Below the pieces are notes generated by a model. It had not been told where the DNA came from and did not search any database. It worked only from the letters and a program-made list of their open reading frames with translations. A program made the translations under genes and the position numbers. This document shows positions 1-6,520 of a stretch of 14,579 nt of DNA, in pieces. The stretch spans positions 1-14,579 of the forward strand of contig JAMNZE010000078.1 of the NCBI GenBank assembly GCA_023622465.1, given 5' to 3'. The first letter of the stretch is position 1, and the number at the start of each line of letters is the position of its first letter. This DNA is from UBA5500 sp023622465 (GTDB lineage: Bacteria; Bacillota; UBA994; UBA5500).

Positions 1-225
1 GATTTGATTTTAGGGGTAATCTCCGATGTGACCAAATTCGAAATGCAAGAGAGGGCCCTATCCCAGGTGCGCGCCGAGACCCTGGAGAAGGCTCAAGAAG
101 TAATTAACAAACAGATGCGGGTGGCTCAAGAGATTGCCGGTTTACTAGGCGAAGTAACTGCCGATTCCAAGATGCTTTTGCTGAAATTGATCAAGCTGGT
201 GCAAGGGGAAGAGGACGACCGATGA
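1..225 (+). CDS. C-terminal end of a PAS-domain protein, probably a sensory [FeFe] hydrogenase (5' partial)
   Basis: The reading frame is open from the first base of the window, so the gene starts upstream. The first visible residues (GVISDVTKFE) look like the last strand of a PAS domain. A charged helical tail follows (EVINKQMRVAQEIAGLL, then a leucine-rich segment ending in GEEDDR). From memory of the family, this tail is typical of group C [FeFe] hydrogenases, which carry an H-cluster domain followed by a C-terminal PAS domain and are thought to sense hydrogen rather than turn it over. No H-cluster cysteines lie in the window, so the hydrogenase call is inference. The stop overlaps the next start as ATGA (222-225), so the two genes are probably translationally coupled. 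The adjacent SpoIIE-type phosphatase supports a signalling role. Another PAS protein, such as a histidine kinase fragment, is less likely because no kinase domain follows. Confidence 0.6.
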   Translation, partial: DLILGVISDVTKFEMQERALSQVRAETLEKAQEVINKQMRVAQEIAGLLGEVTADSKMLLLKLIKLVQGEEDDR

Positions 226-1347
226 ATCTGTATGTAGAAACGTTTACCCGCTCCTTGAATAAGTATGGTGAAGAGCTTTGTGGCGATTGTGTGGAGGTAG
301 TGCGCACACCCCATTCGGTGATCACCGTTTTGGCCGACGGGTTGGGTAGTGGGGTGAAAGCTAACATCTTAGCCACTCTAACAACAAAAATAGCTAGTTC
401 AATGCTTAAACAGGGCGCGGAAGTAGATGAGGTAGTGGCCACCTTGGCCGATACCCTGCCGGTTTGTCAGGTGCGGCAGTTGGCCTACTCTACATTTCAT
501 ATTCTGCAGATTTTTTTGGCCCGGCGGGAGGCCTATTTGGTGGAATTTGATAGTCCCGAAACCATTCTCTGGCGCCAGGGCGCCATTGTTCCCATAGATA
601 AAAAGGTGCGCGACGTAGGCGGTCGCCGGATCAGAGAGGCCCGTTTCCTTGTGGAGGAAAACGATGTCCTGTTCATGATTTCCGATGGCGTGGTACATGC
701 GGGTGTAGGAGGCGTGCTCAATCTGGGTTGGCAATGGGCCAACGTGGCCCAATATGTGGAGAAGTTACTACAACATGAGTCCGATATGCCTAAAGTTGTT
801 TCCATGTTGGCGGACGTATGCGAGAACTTATATATGCACAAACCGGGTGATGACACTACGGTAGTGGGAGTGAAAATTAGGCCGGTTGAGCATGTCACTT
901 TGTTTACCGGCCCGCCAAAGGATCCACAACAAGACGAAATGGTTGCTAGTAAACTGTTAAACGCAACAGGCAAAAAGGTGGTTTGTGGGGGGACAACGGC
1001 CCAAATTGTGAGCCGGGTCAGTGGAAGGCCCCTGTTAACCAGCTTGGCTTTTCACCGAGGGCGTACTCACCCTTTCCCGGGCTTTAGATTTAATTCGCCT
1101 CGCTAAGAGTAAAGATACTTCCTACCGCGATATGGTCGAGTTAAGTGGTGCCGATGGGGCATCAAGGCTAGCCCGCCTACTTCTTTGCCAGTGTACCCAT
1201 TTGCATGTTTTAGTAGGGCAGGCCATCAATCCGGCCCATCAAAATCCCAATCTCCCCCTCAATTTGGCCCTCAAGCATAAGGTAGTCAATGATATTTGCC
1301 AGGAGTTGCGGGAGATAGGCAAAGAAGTGGTGGTTGAGTTCTTTTAA
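222..1347 (+). pseudogene. SpoIIE/PP2C-family serine phosphatase, frameshifted near 1047-1060
   Basis: The first frame (222-1106) encodes a PP2C-type phosphatase domain of the SpoIIE family. Visible motifs are Asp22 and Asp39 (ADGLGSG), Asp155 (MISDGV) and Asp210-Asp211 (DDTTVV), which in the family bind the two catalytic metal ions. After residue ~277 the frame reads nonsense to a stop at 1104. The family-like continuation (TEGVLTLSRALDLIRLAK, then a region ending in KEVVVEFF) is in the next frame, from about 1051 to 1347. In relatives as I remember them, roughly 15-20 residues, including a proline-rich stretch and GIDLV, separate GRPL from TEGVLTL. Here they are almost adjacent, so a short segment appears lost, not merely one base. 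The 294-residue product of the first frame keeps all the phosphatase motifs and might still fold. The gene is coupled to the upstream PAS gene and ends just before a hairpin at 1355. Confidence 0.75.
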
Positions 1348-1354
1348 CGTTTTC

Positions 1355-1400
1355 AGCCAACCAAGCTTACAATAGCGTAAGTTTGGTTGGCTTATTGTAA
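1355..1400 (+). terminator. Strong hairpin after the phosphatase gene, probable terminator
   Basis: A 16-bp stem pairs 1355-1370 (AGCCAACCAAGCTTAC) with 1377-1392, with one G-U pair and a six-base AATAGC loop. It begins eight bases after the stop codon. The following tract (TATTGTAA) is poor in T, so termination may be weak or factor-assisted. The position, between the phosphatase and an independently placed glycosyltransferase gene, favours a terminator. Confidence 0.65.
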
Positions 1401-1554
1401 CCCACCGGCCATGGCATTTGGCCGCGAATTCTGTTACAGTAGGCATTGGGTGTGGACGTCGGAAAAATATCTTTGTTTATGGGAGAGGAACCATTTTTAC
1501 CTCTGGACGTCTACAAAAAGGTAGGCCAAGTCGCTGGTGTTGGAAGGAGTAAGT

Positions 1555-2725
1555 ATGCTTAAGATATTTTACAGCTTTAATTCGTTGCTATCATTATTGA
1601 TGACTACAATCGTGATTTACTGGTTAGCCGTAAGCATTTTTGGTTTGCGAACCCCGCAACCCAGACCTAAAGTGGCTCCTAGCAAACGTTTTTTGATTCT
1701 GGTGCCCGCCCATGATGAGGAACTGGTCATCGGGCCCTTAGTTGATAATTTAATTAACCTTGATTATCCTGAGGTTGGAGCATTTTTATGGCATTGGTGA
1801 GCCCCGGGGTAAGCCCTACGCTATCGCTTGGGCACTGCGCCAGTTGGATCTAAATGAGTATGACGGTGTGGCCTTCTTTGACGCCGATAACCTGGTGGAA
1901 CCCAATTACTTGGCTGTTATGAACAACCACCTGAATGCGGGGGACCGTCTGATTCAATGCTACTTAGACACCAAAAACCCAACGGATAACTGGGTAACGT
2001 TGACCTACGCGGCCGCCTATTATTACATGAACCGCGCTTGGCAGGTGGCAAAAAACAATATCGGTTTACCCGTATCCATTGGCGGCACCGGCTTTTGTGT
2101 TGATGCCCGCCTGTTGCAAGAGGTTGGTTGGAAAGCCCGCACCTTGACCGAGGACTTGGAGTTTCAGATGCAGTGCCTGTTGGCCGGTGTAAAGGCCGTG
2201 TGGAGCCACGAAACGCGGATCTATGATGAAAAACCTTTAGATTTTAAGGCTTCAATCATCCAAAGGTTAAGATGGGCGCGGGGCCATTGGCAGGTCTTTT
2301 TCCGTTACTTCCCCCGTATGCTAAGTAGCTTTTTCAGTAGAGGTGATGTGGGACATCTGGATGGCGCCATCTACCTCTTAAATTCGGCCCAGATTGTGGC
2401 CGGTCTTTATCTCGGCGTTTGTTCGGTGGCGCAAACCGTATTGAACAATCTGGGTTATGCGGTCGCATTTTTTCCCCAGATCATGCCCGGTTGGGTAGTA
2501 TTGCTCCTGCTAGCTATTCAGTTTGTCTATATGTGGTGGTGCCTCAAGTTGGATACCAACCTGAAGACCACGTTAATGATTGTTTTTCCTGCCCTCTTCC
2601 TTTACAACATCATTTATATGCCCTTGTTCGTCTGGGGGCTGTTTACATGTACGGATACCCGTTGGCGACGAACCGAGCATGTGCGCAGTTTGCAGGTGCA
2701 TGAAGTTAGCAATTTGGGCGACTAA
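1555..2725 (+). pseudogene. GT2-family membrane glycosyltransferase, frameshifted near 1770-1785
   Basis: This resembles processive GT-A family 2 enzymes, which move a sugar from a nucleotide donor at the cytoplasmic membrane face. The first frame (from 1555) has an N-terminal membrane segment and the start of the GT-A fold (LVPAHDEELVIG), then stops at 1800. The second frame, recognisable from about 1775 to 2725, continues with RGKPYAIAWAL, the DxD-type FDADN (Asp codon at 1880), TED at 2147-2155 and the QxxRW motif at 2261-2275 (QRLRW), followed by several C-terminal membrane helices. Between YPE and LEHFYG the family normally has about 25-30 residues, including an ADNCTD-like nucleotide-binding stretch; here it is absent, so the gene seems to have lost a short segment with a frame change. 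The start at ATG 1555 is chosen because GGAAGGAG (1542-1549) lies five bases upstream. The sugar and acceptor are unknown. Confidence 0.75.
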
Positions 2726-2734
2726 TCTAGCTGT

Positions 2735-2770
2735 AAAAGCATGGCAGGAAGCACCTGTCATGCTTTTTTT
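2735..2770 (+). terminator. Intrinsic terminator after the glycosyltransferase
   Basis: A 14-bp stem pairs 2735-2748 (AAAAGCATGGCAGG) with 2754-2767, with one G-U pair and a five-base loop (AAGCA). The arm runs into seven T residues (2764-2770). It starts ten bases after the glycosyltransferase stop codon. Confidence 0.9.
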
Positions 2771-2855
2771 AGCTTAGGTAGGAAAAGCTGGTGCCTTTGC
2801 CGTATCATATATAGGGGCGAGAGCTTATGCGCAATTGGAGAAAGGAAGTGGCAGC

Positions 2856-3380
2856 TTGGATAGAAGAGGATTAGTGCTCGTCTATACAGGAGATGGAAAG
2901 GGGAAAACGACTGCCGCCATGGGGTTGGTACTACGGGCGGCCGGCCATGATCACCGGGTTCTAGTGGTACAATTCATGAAGGGACAAAAAACCGGCGAGG
3001 TAGAGGCTCTACGCAGGTTTTTGCCGCAGGTCGATGTTTTGCAATGCGGCCGCGACGTCTTTGTGGATGCGGACAATCCGGATGAAATTGATATTCGCCT
3101 AGCGCGGGATGCCTTCGAACGGGTGCGTTTAGCCACCAGTAGAGGCGACTATGATTTGGTTATTTTAGATGAGCTCAATGTGGCTGTCGATTATGGACTT
3201 ATTCCTGAGAACGCAGTTTTAGAGATGATCGAGGCTCGAGACCCCAGCGTCTCTTTAGTACTTACGGGGCGGGGAGCCAGCCCGAAAATTCAAGACGTGG
3301 CCGACCTGGTAAGTGAGGTAAAAGAGATTAAGCATCATTGGAGACAAGGGATTCCGGCTCAAGCTGGTATCGAGCATTAG
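2856..3380 (+). CDS. cobO: Cob(I)alamin (corrinoid) adenosyltransferase, CobA/CobO/BtuR type
   Basis: This enzyme attaches the adenosyl group of ATP to reduced corrinoids in the cytoplasm to make adenosylcobalamin. The protein (174 residues from the chosen start, normal for the family) opens with the characteristic P-loop YTGDGKGKTTAAMG (Gly12-Thr19). It continues with VVQFMKGQKTGE, the Walker B-like VILDELNVAVDYG and LTGRGASP near the C-terminus, all hallmarks of the CobA/CobO/BtuR family. The TTG at 2856 is preferred because GAAAGGAAG (2840-2848) lies at proper distance; an in-frame TTG at 2835 would add seven residues but is less well placed. The gene lies between a terminator and the membrane-protein gene at 3399 (18-base gap). 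No B12 synthesis genes are nearby, so it may serve salvage or general cofactor supply. Confidence 0.93.
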   Translation: MDRRGLVLVYTGDGKGKTTAAMGLVLRAAGHDHRVLVVQFMKGQKTGEVEALRRFLPQVDVLQCGRDVFVDADNPDEIDIRLARDAFERVRLATSRGDYDLVILDELNVAVDYGLIPENAVLEMIEARDPSVSLVLTGRGASPKIQDVADLVSEVKEIKHHWRQGIPAQAGIEH

Positions 3381-3398
3381 ACTGGGAGGGTGTTGGCT

Positions 3399-4034
3399 AT
3401 GAACAGACAAGCACGGCGGCGCGCCGCTAGGGAAGGTAAAAAGGGGCCCCAGTGGGACATACTCATACCTTCCGCAATAATAGTCATCGTTTTACTCATT
3501 TTCATCGGGAATTATCTGTTTCCTAATCTTAACTTGAGCACCTATGCGGGTGCGTCACCCCGAATACTGCGTAAGATAGGTGACCGGGGTATAGATCGTC
3601 TACGAGCCGATTGGCCCGGGATTGAGTCCTTTAGCTTTGGCCATTTTGGCGGCGACGACGAGTGGGCAACTTATCAGGTTGAAAAGAAGGATACGGCTTG
3701 GGAATTCACCGATTTGGAAACGGAAAAGACGGTGGCGTACGCTACCAATAACCTGCCGGAATTTTATATCGACATGCCAGAAGTCTTAAATAATTTGTCG
3801 TCAGCGCTTCATGATAAGAGCTACTTGGTCAGCTTCCAGCAAACCATTGACGATTTGAATGTGGTTTCGGTGTTGAAGACAACGGGCGAAGATAATGAGA
3901 ATGTGGAACAATACACTCTTGTTTTCAATAAGGACCATAATCTGGACCGTATCATCTATCTAAACTCCCAAGAAGATGAACTGACTGGCTACTCTTTCTC
4001 TGGTCTGTATGAGGTGGCAGAGGAAACTGAATAA
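3399..4034 (+). CDS. Membrane-anchored protein of unknown function
   Basis: I do not recognise a family. The 211-residue product starts with a strongly basic cytoplasmic tail (NRQARRRAAREGKKG), then one hydrophobic helix at about residues 22-41, and then an acidic, mostly polar domain of about 170 residues that should lie outside the membrane. It has no lipobox, cysteines or obvious catalytic motif. The extracytoplasmic part has alternating short strands and helices with several Trp and Tyr residues. ATG 3399 is chosen because GGGAGGG (3384-3390) lies eight bases upstream; the GTG at 3390 overlaps that site. It follows the adenosyltransferase gene closely and is probably cotranscribed with it, ending at the hairpin at 4047. 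Nothing in the sequence links it to corrinoids. Confidence 0.8.
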   Translation: MNRQARRRAAREGKKGPQWDILIPSAIIVIVLLIFIGNYLFPNLNLSTYAGASPRILRKIGDRGIDRLRADWPGIESFSFGHFGGDDEWATYQVEKKDTAWEFTDLETEKTVAYATNNLPEFYIDMPEVLNNLSSALHDKSYLVSFQQTIDDLNVVSVLKTTGEDNENVEQYTLVFNKDHNLDRIIYLNSQEDELTGYSFSGLYEVAEETE

Positions 4035-4046
4035 GCTTTAAGTAAG

Positions 4047-4090
4047 GGGCTATTGCGGAGGCGTTTGCGATAGCCCTGCTTTCTTTGCTT
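4047..4090 (+). terminator. Probable intrinsic terminator after the membrane-protein gene
   Basis: A 10-bp stem pairs GGGCTATTGC (4047-4056) with GCGATAGCCC (4067-4076), with one G-U pair and a ten-base loop. It is followed by TGCTTTCTTTG. An outer pair AGTAAG (4041-4046) and CTTACT (4088-4093) encloses the hairpin. The T tract is interrupted, so efficiency is uncertain. Confidence 0.75.
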
Positions 4091-4161
4091 ACTCAGCGCA
4101 GGGAACTAGTAAATGGTAGCGAATAGAACAATAGGCGTTAGTCTAAGAGGGAGGTATGGAC

Positions 4162-5241
4162 GTGAAACAAGAGTTAAAGCAAATGTTGGCCGAACTGACC
4201 GCTATTACCGGCTTGGCAGGGCAAGAACAAGAAGTAGTTCGACATTTGGTGGAGCTTTTAACACCGCTAGCTGACCAAGTCGAAGTTGATGCTTTCGGCA
4301 ATATTTTTGCCGTAAAACGAGGCCAGCGGCCAGGTCCACGCTTAATGATAGCAGCCCATTCGGATGAAATCGGAGCTATGGTCAAAAGTGTGGAAGCTAA
4401 TGGCTTCATCCGCTTCCATAAAGTGGGCGGCACCCTAGATCCCTTGCTGCTGGGGAGAAAGGTATTGGTCAATGGGCATGTGGGGATTATTGGAGTAAAA
4501 GCCGGCCATATGCAGACGCCGGAAGAACGCACCCGCGTTGTCGCAGCCAATGACTTATACATCGATGTGGGGGTAGAGTCGGCGGAGGCGGTGGCTGCTT
4601 TAGGCATTAAAGTAGGCGACCCCATTGTCTACGTGGCTGAATTAAATTCTTTAGGTGGCAACCCCGATCGGGTTTTCGGTAAAGCCGTCGACGATCGTAT
4701 CGGGTGTGCCGTATTAGTTAAGCTTTTGGCCAGCTTGCAGGAAGTTGAGTTCGCCGGCGAAATCCACGCCGTTATTACGGTGCAGGAAGAGGTGGGGCTG
4801 CGCGGTGCTACTGTAGCCACCCACCGGGTTAACCCGGATCTAGCCATCGCCCTGGATACGGTTCCCGCCGGTGATACTCCCGATATTAACACTAACAAAG
4901 AATTGCCTATTCGGATCGGCAAGGGACCGGTTATTCAGGTACTGAGCGGTGGTGGCCCGCGCGGTTTCTTGCTTAATCCCAGTGTCAAAAAGTTCCTGGT
5001 GGAAATGGCCCAGCAGGCGCGAGTGCCTTACCAATTGGCCGTCTTTAGCGGTGGTAACACCGACGCATCGGCTATGCATTTGGTCCGGGACGGCATTCTC
5101 AGTGCGGCCATCACCATTCCGCGGCGCTACTCCCATTCGCCGGTGGAAATGCTGGACTTAAACGATGCGGTACATACCCTACAGCTGCTACGGCAGATTT
5201 GCCTTAATTTGTCTGCCATTAATGACCTAAGTTTTATCTAG
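4162..5241 (+). CDS. M42-family metallopeptidase (TET aminopeptidase / endoglucanase M-like)
   Basis: Members are cytoplasmic di-metal aminopeptidases that form large tetrahedral particles and trim peptides. The 359-residue product has the family's metal and catalytic positions in order: His66 and Asp68 (AAHSDEIGA), Asp177-Asp178 (AVDDRIG), Glu209-Glu210 (VQEEVGLRG), Asp232 (LDTVPAGD) and His325 (RYSHSPVEM). The length is normal and there is no signal peptide. GTG 4162 is preferred over ATG 4156 because the ribosome binding site GGGAGG (4149-4154) touches the ATG but is seven bases from the GTG. The gene heads a likely operon with the HAD hydrolase (26-base gap) and a flavin reductase-like gene. 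Substrate preference (Glu, Leu or Lys ends) cannot be read from the sequence; older annotations of this family as cellulase M are probably misleading. Confidence 0.92.
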   Translation: MKQELKQMLAELTAITGLAGQEQEVVRHLVELLTPLADQVEVDAFGNIFAVKRGQRPGPRLMIAAHSDEIGAMVKSVEANGFIRFHKVGGTLDPLLLGRKVLVNGHVGIIGVKAGHMQTPEERTRVVAANDLYIDVGVESAEAVAALGIKVGDPIVYVAELNSLGGNPDRVFGKAVDDRIGCAVLVKLLASLQEVEFAGEIHAVITVQEEVGLRGATVATHRVNPDLAIALDTVPAGDTPDINTNKELPIRIGKGPVIQVLSGGGPRGFLLNPSVKKFLVEMAQQARVPYQLAVFSGGNTDASAMHLVRDGILSAAITIPRRYSHSPVEMLDLNDAVHTLQLLRQICLNLSAINDLSFI

Positions 5242-5267
5242 CATAATAACAACCGAGGATGATTAGT

Positions 5268-5900
5268 TTGCAAGTAAGAACTGTATTTTTTGACCTGGAT
5301 GCTACCCTGTGGCCACCCCACAGCGTGGCTTTACCCGCCTTTCGTCAAGTTTTAGAAGAGTTAGGCCAGCCGGTTCCCAGGGATGAAGTCCTGTTAAGTA
5401 CCTTAGGTTATCCTACGGAAGAAATTTGGCAAGAACTTTTGCCTTCCGCTTCTGACCGATTACGTCAACAGGCTAAGCGGCTGATGGAGCAGGTGGAGGT
5501 TGACTTGCTTAAGCAAGGGCGGGCCCAACCCTTTCCCGGGGTAAAAAGCACTTTGCAGCGATTACAGGCGGCGGGCATAACCTTATGTATCTTAAGCAAC
5601 TGTGATCGTCAATATTTGCAGGCAGTACCCGATGCCTTAGGTATTGGCCACCTTTTCAGCGCCCGCTTCTGCGCCGCCGACTTTCCGGGGCTGACCAAGA
5701 GTCAGATACTCAACCGGGTTTTGCCTCGCTTTTCCCAGCCGGCGGCTATGGTGGGAGACCGATGGCACGATATAGAGGCGGGAAAAGACAATAGGCTTCT
5801 AACTATCGGTTGTGCCTTCGGTCTGGGCAACGATCAGGAACTGGCTGCTGCAGATCATCGGATTGAACAGTTTTCCCAACTAGAACAGATCTTGATGTGA
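5268..5900 (+). CDS. HAD-superfamily hydrolase (phosphatase-like)
   Basis: This is a soluble HAD hydrolase of 210 residues, the usual size for C1-capped members. Motif I is DLDAT with nucleophile Asp9 and acid/base Asp11. Motif II is SNCD (Ser110). A lysine in GLTKSQ serves as motif III, and GDRWHD (Asp164, Asp168) is motif IV. A helical cap lies between motifs I and II. Such proteins remove phosphate from small metabolites; the substrate is not predictable here. TTG 5268 is preferred because GAGGA (5255-5259) is eight bases upstream, whereas the in-frame ATG at 5259 overlaps that site. It lies between the peptidase and the flavin reductase-like gene with short gaps and is probably cotranscribed with them. 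Confidence 0.88.
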   Translation: MQVRTVFFDLDATLWPPHSVALPAFRQVLEELGQPVPRDEVLLSTLGYPTEEIWQELLPSASDRLRQQAKRLMEQVEVDLLKQGRAQPFPGVKSTLQRLQAAGITLCILSNCDRQYLQAVPDALGIGHLFSARFCAADFPGLTKSQILNRVLPRFSQPAAMVGDRWHDIEAGKDNRLLTIGCAFGLGNDQELAAADHRIEQFSQLEQILM

Positions 5901-5912
5901 AGGAGGATTGCT

Positions 5913-6470
5913 ATGGCTAAGGTCCATTTAAAACCACATACATTTTTGACCCCCGTTCCGGCGGTTATGGTTAGCTGTGGTACGCCGGATGGCAAGCAAA
6001 ACATTATCACCATCGCCTGGGCGGGAACCGTTTGCTCCGATCCACCTATGCTTTCCATTGCTGTACGTCCCCTTCGCTATTCATACTCGATGATTGCCGA
6101 GACGGGTGAGTTTGTAGTTAATATTCCTTCTAGTAAACTGACCAAAGCCCTAGACTATTGTGGTATGGTCAGCGGCCGAACGGTGGATAAATTTGCCGAC
6201 TGTGGTCTCACTGCTGTAACCGCTAGTAAATTGCAGTATGCTCCTTTAATTGCCGAATGTCCACTAAACCTAGAATGTAAAGTGGAACAGGAGCTGACGC
6301 TGGGCTCCCACGCCCTGTTCTTGGCCCGCATTGTCGCGGTGCAAGCCGACGAGGATGTGCTCGATGGGGAGCAGCGGATCGATCAACAGTTGGCCCGACC
6401 GGTGGCCTACGCCGGTGGCCACTACTATGAATTGGGTACTCTTTTGGGTCGCCACGGCTTTAGCCGATAA
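5913..6470 (+). CDS. Flavin reductase-like / flavoredoxin-family FMN-binding protein
   Basis: The 185-residue protein matches the flavin reductase-like, FMN-binding split-barrel family. Visible features are PVPAVMVSCGTPDGKQNIITIAW near the N-terminus, which normally contacts FMN, SDPPMLSIAVRP, and a conserved ETGEFVVNIPS segment, ending with HYYELGTLLG. Related proteins in anaerobes reduce flavin or act as small electron carriers; the partner is unknown. AAGGAGGA (5900-5907) gives a clear ribosome binding site for ATG 5913, and the gap to the HAD gene is 12 bases. It ends next to the shared terminator at 6481. Confidence 0.9.
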   Translation: MAKVHLKPHTFLTPVPAVMVSCGTPDGKQNIITIAWAGTVCSDPPMLSIAVRPLRYSYSMIAETGEFVVNIPSSKLTKALDYCGMVSGRTVDKFADCGLTAVTASKLQYAPLIAECPLNLECKVEQELTLGSHALFLARIVAVQADEDVLDGEQRIDQQLARPVAYAGGHYYELGTLLGRHGFSR

Positions 6471-6474
6471 TAAG

Positions 6475-6520
6475 GAAAAAAAGCACCTCCATCTGAGAAT
6501 GGGGGTGCTTCTATTTTATT
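6475..6520. terminator. Bidirectional terminator between convergent genes
   Basis: A 12-bp stem pairs 6481-6492 (AAGCACCTCCAT) with 6499-6510, with one wobble pair and the loop CTGAGA. T-rich sequence follows on the plus strand (TCTATTTTATTCTT), and a run of seven A residues before the stem supplies the T tract for the minus strand. It sits between the flavin reductase-like gene and the end of the convergent ATP-grasp-like gene. Confidence 0.88.

Noticed and set aside
1453..1511. Direct repeat TGGACGTC at 1453-1460 and 1504-1511 upstream of the glycosyltransferase
   Set aside because: Eight bases at 51-base spacing could be chance, and no promoter or known operator pattern goes with it.
2771..2855. 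Possible cobalamin riboswitch before the corrinoid adenosyltransferase
   Set aside because: Only about 85 bases are available between the terminator and the start, and I see no B12-box-like sequence.
4143..4625. Open frame of 160 residues on the minus strand opposite the M42 peptidase gene
   Set aside because: It mirrors the codon structure of a clearly real gene, has low-complexity Ser/Thr/Pro composition and no ribosome binding site.
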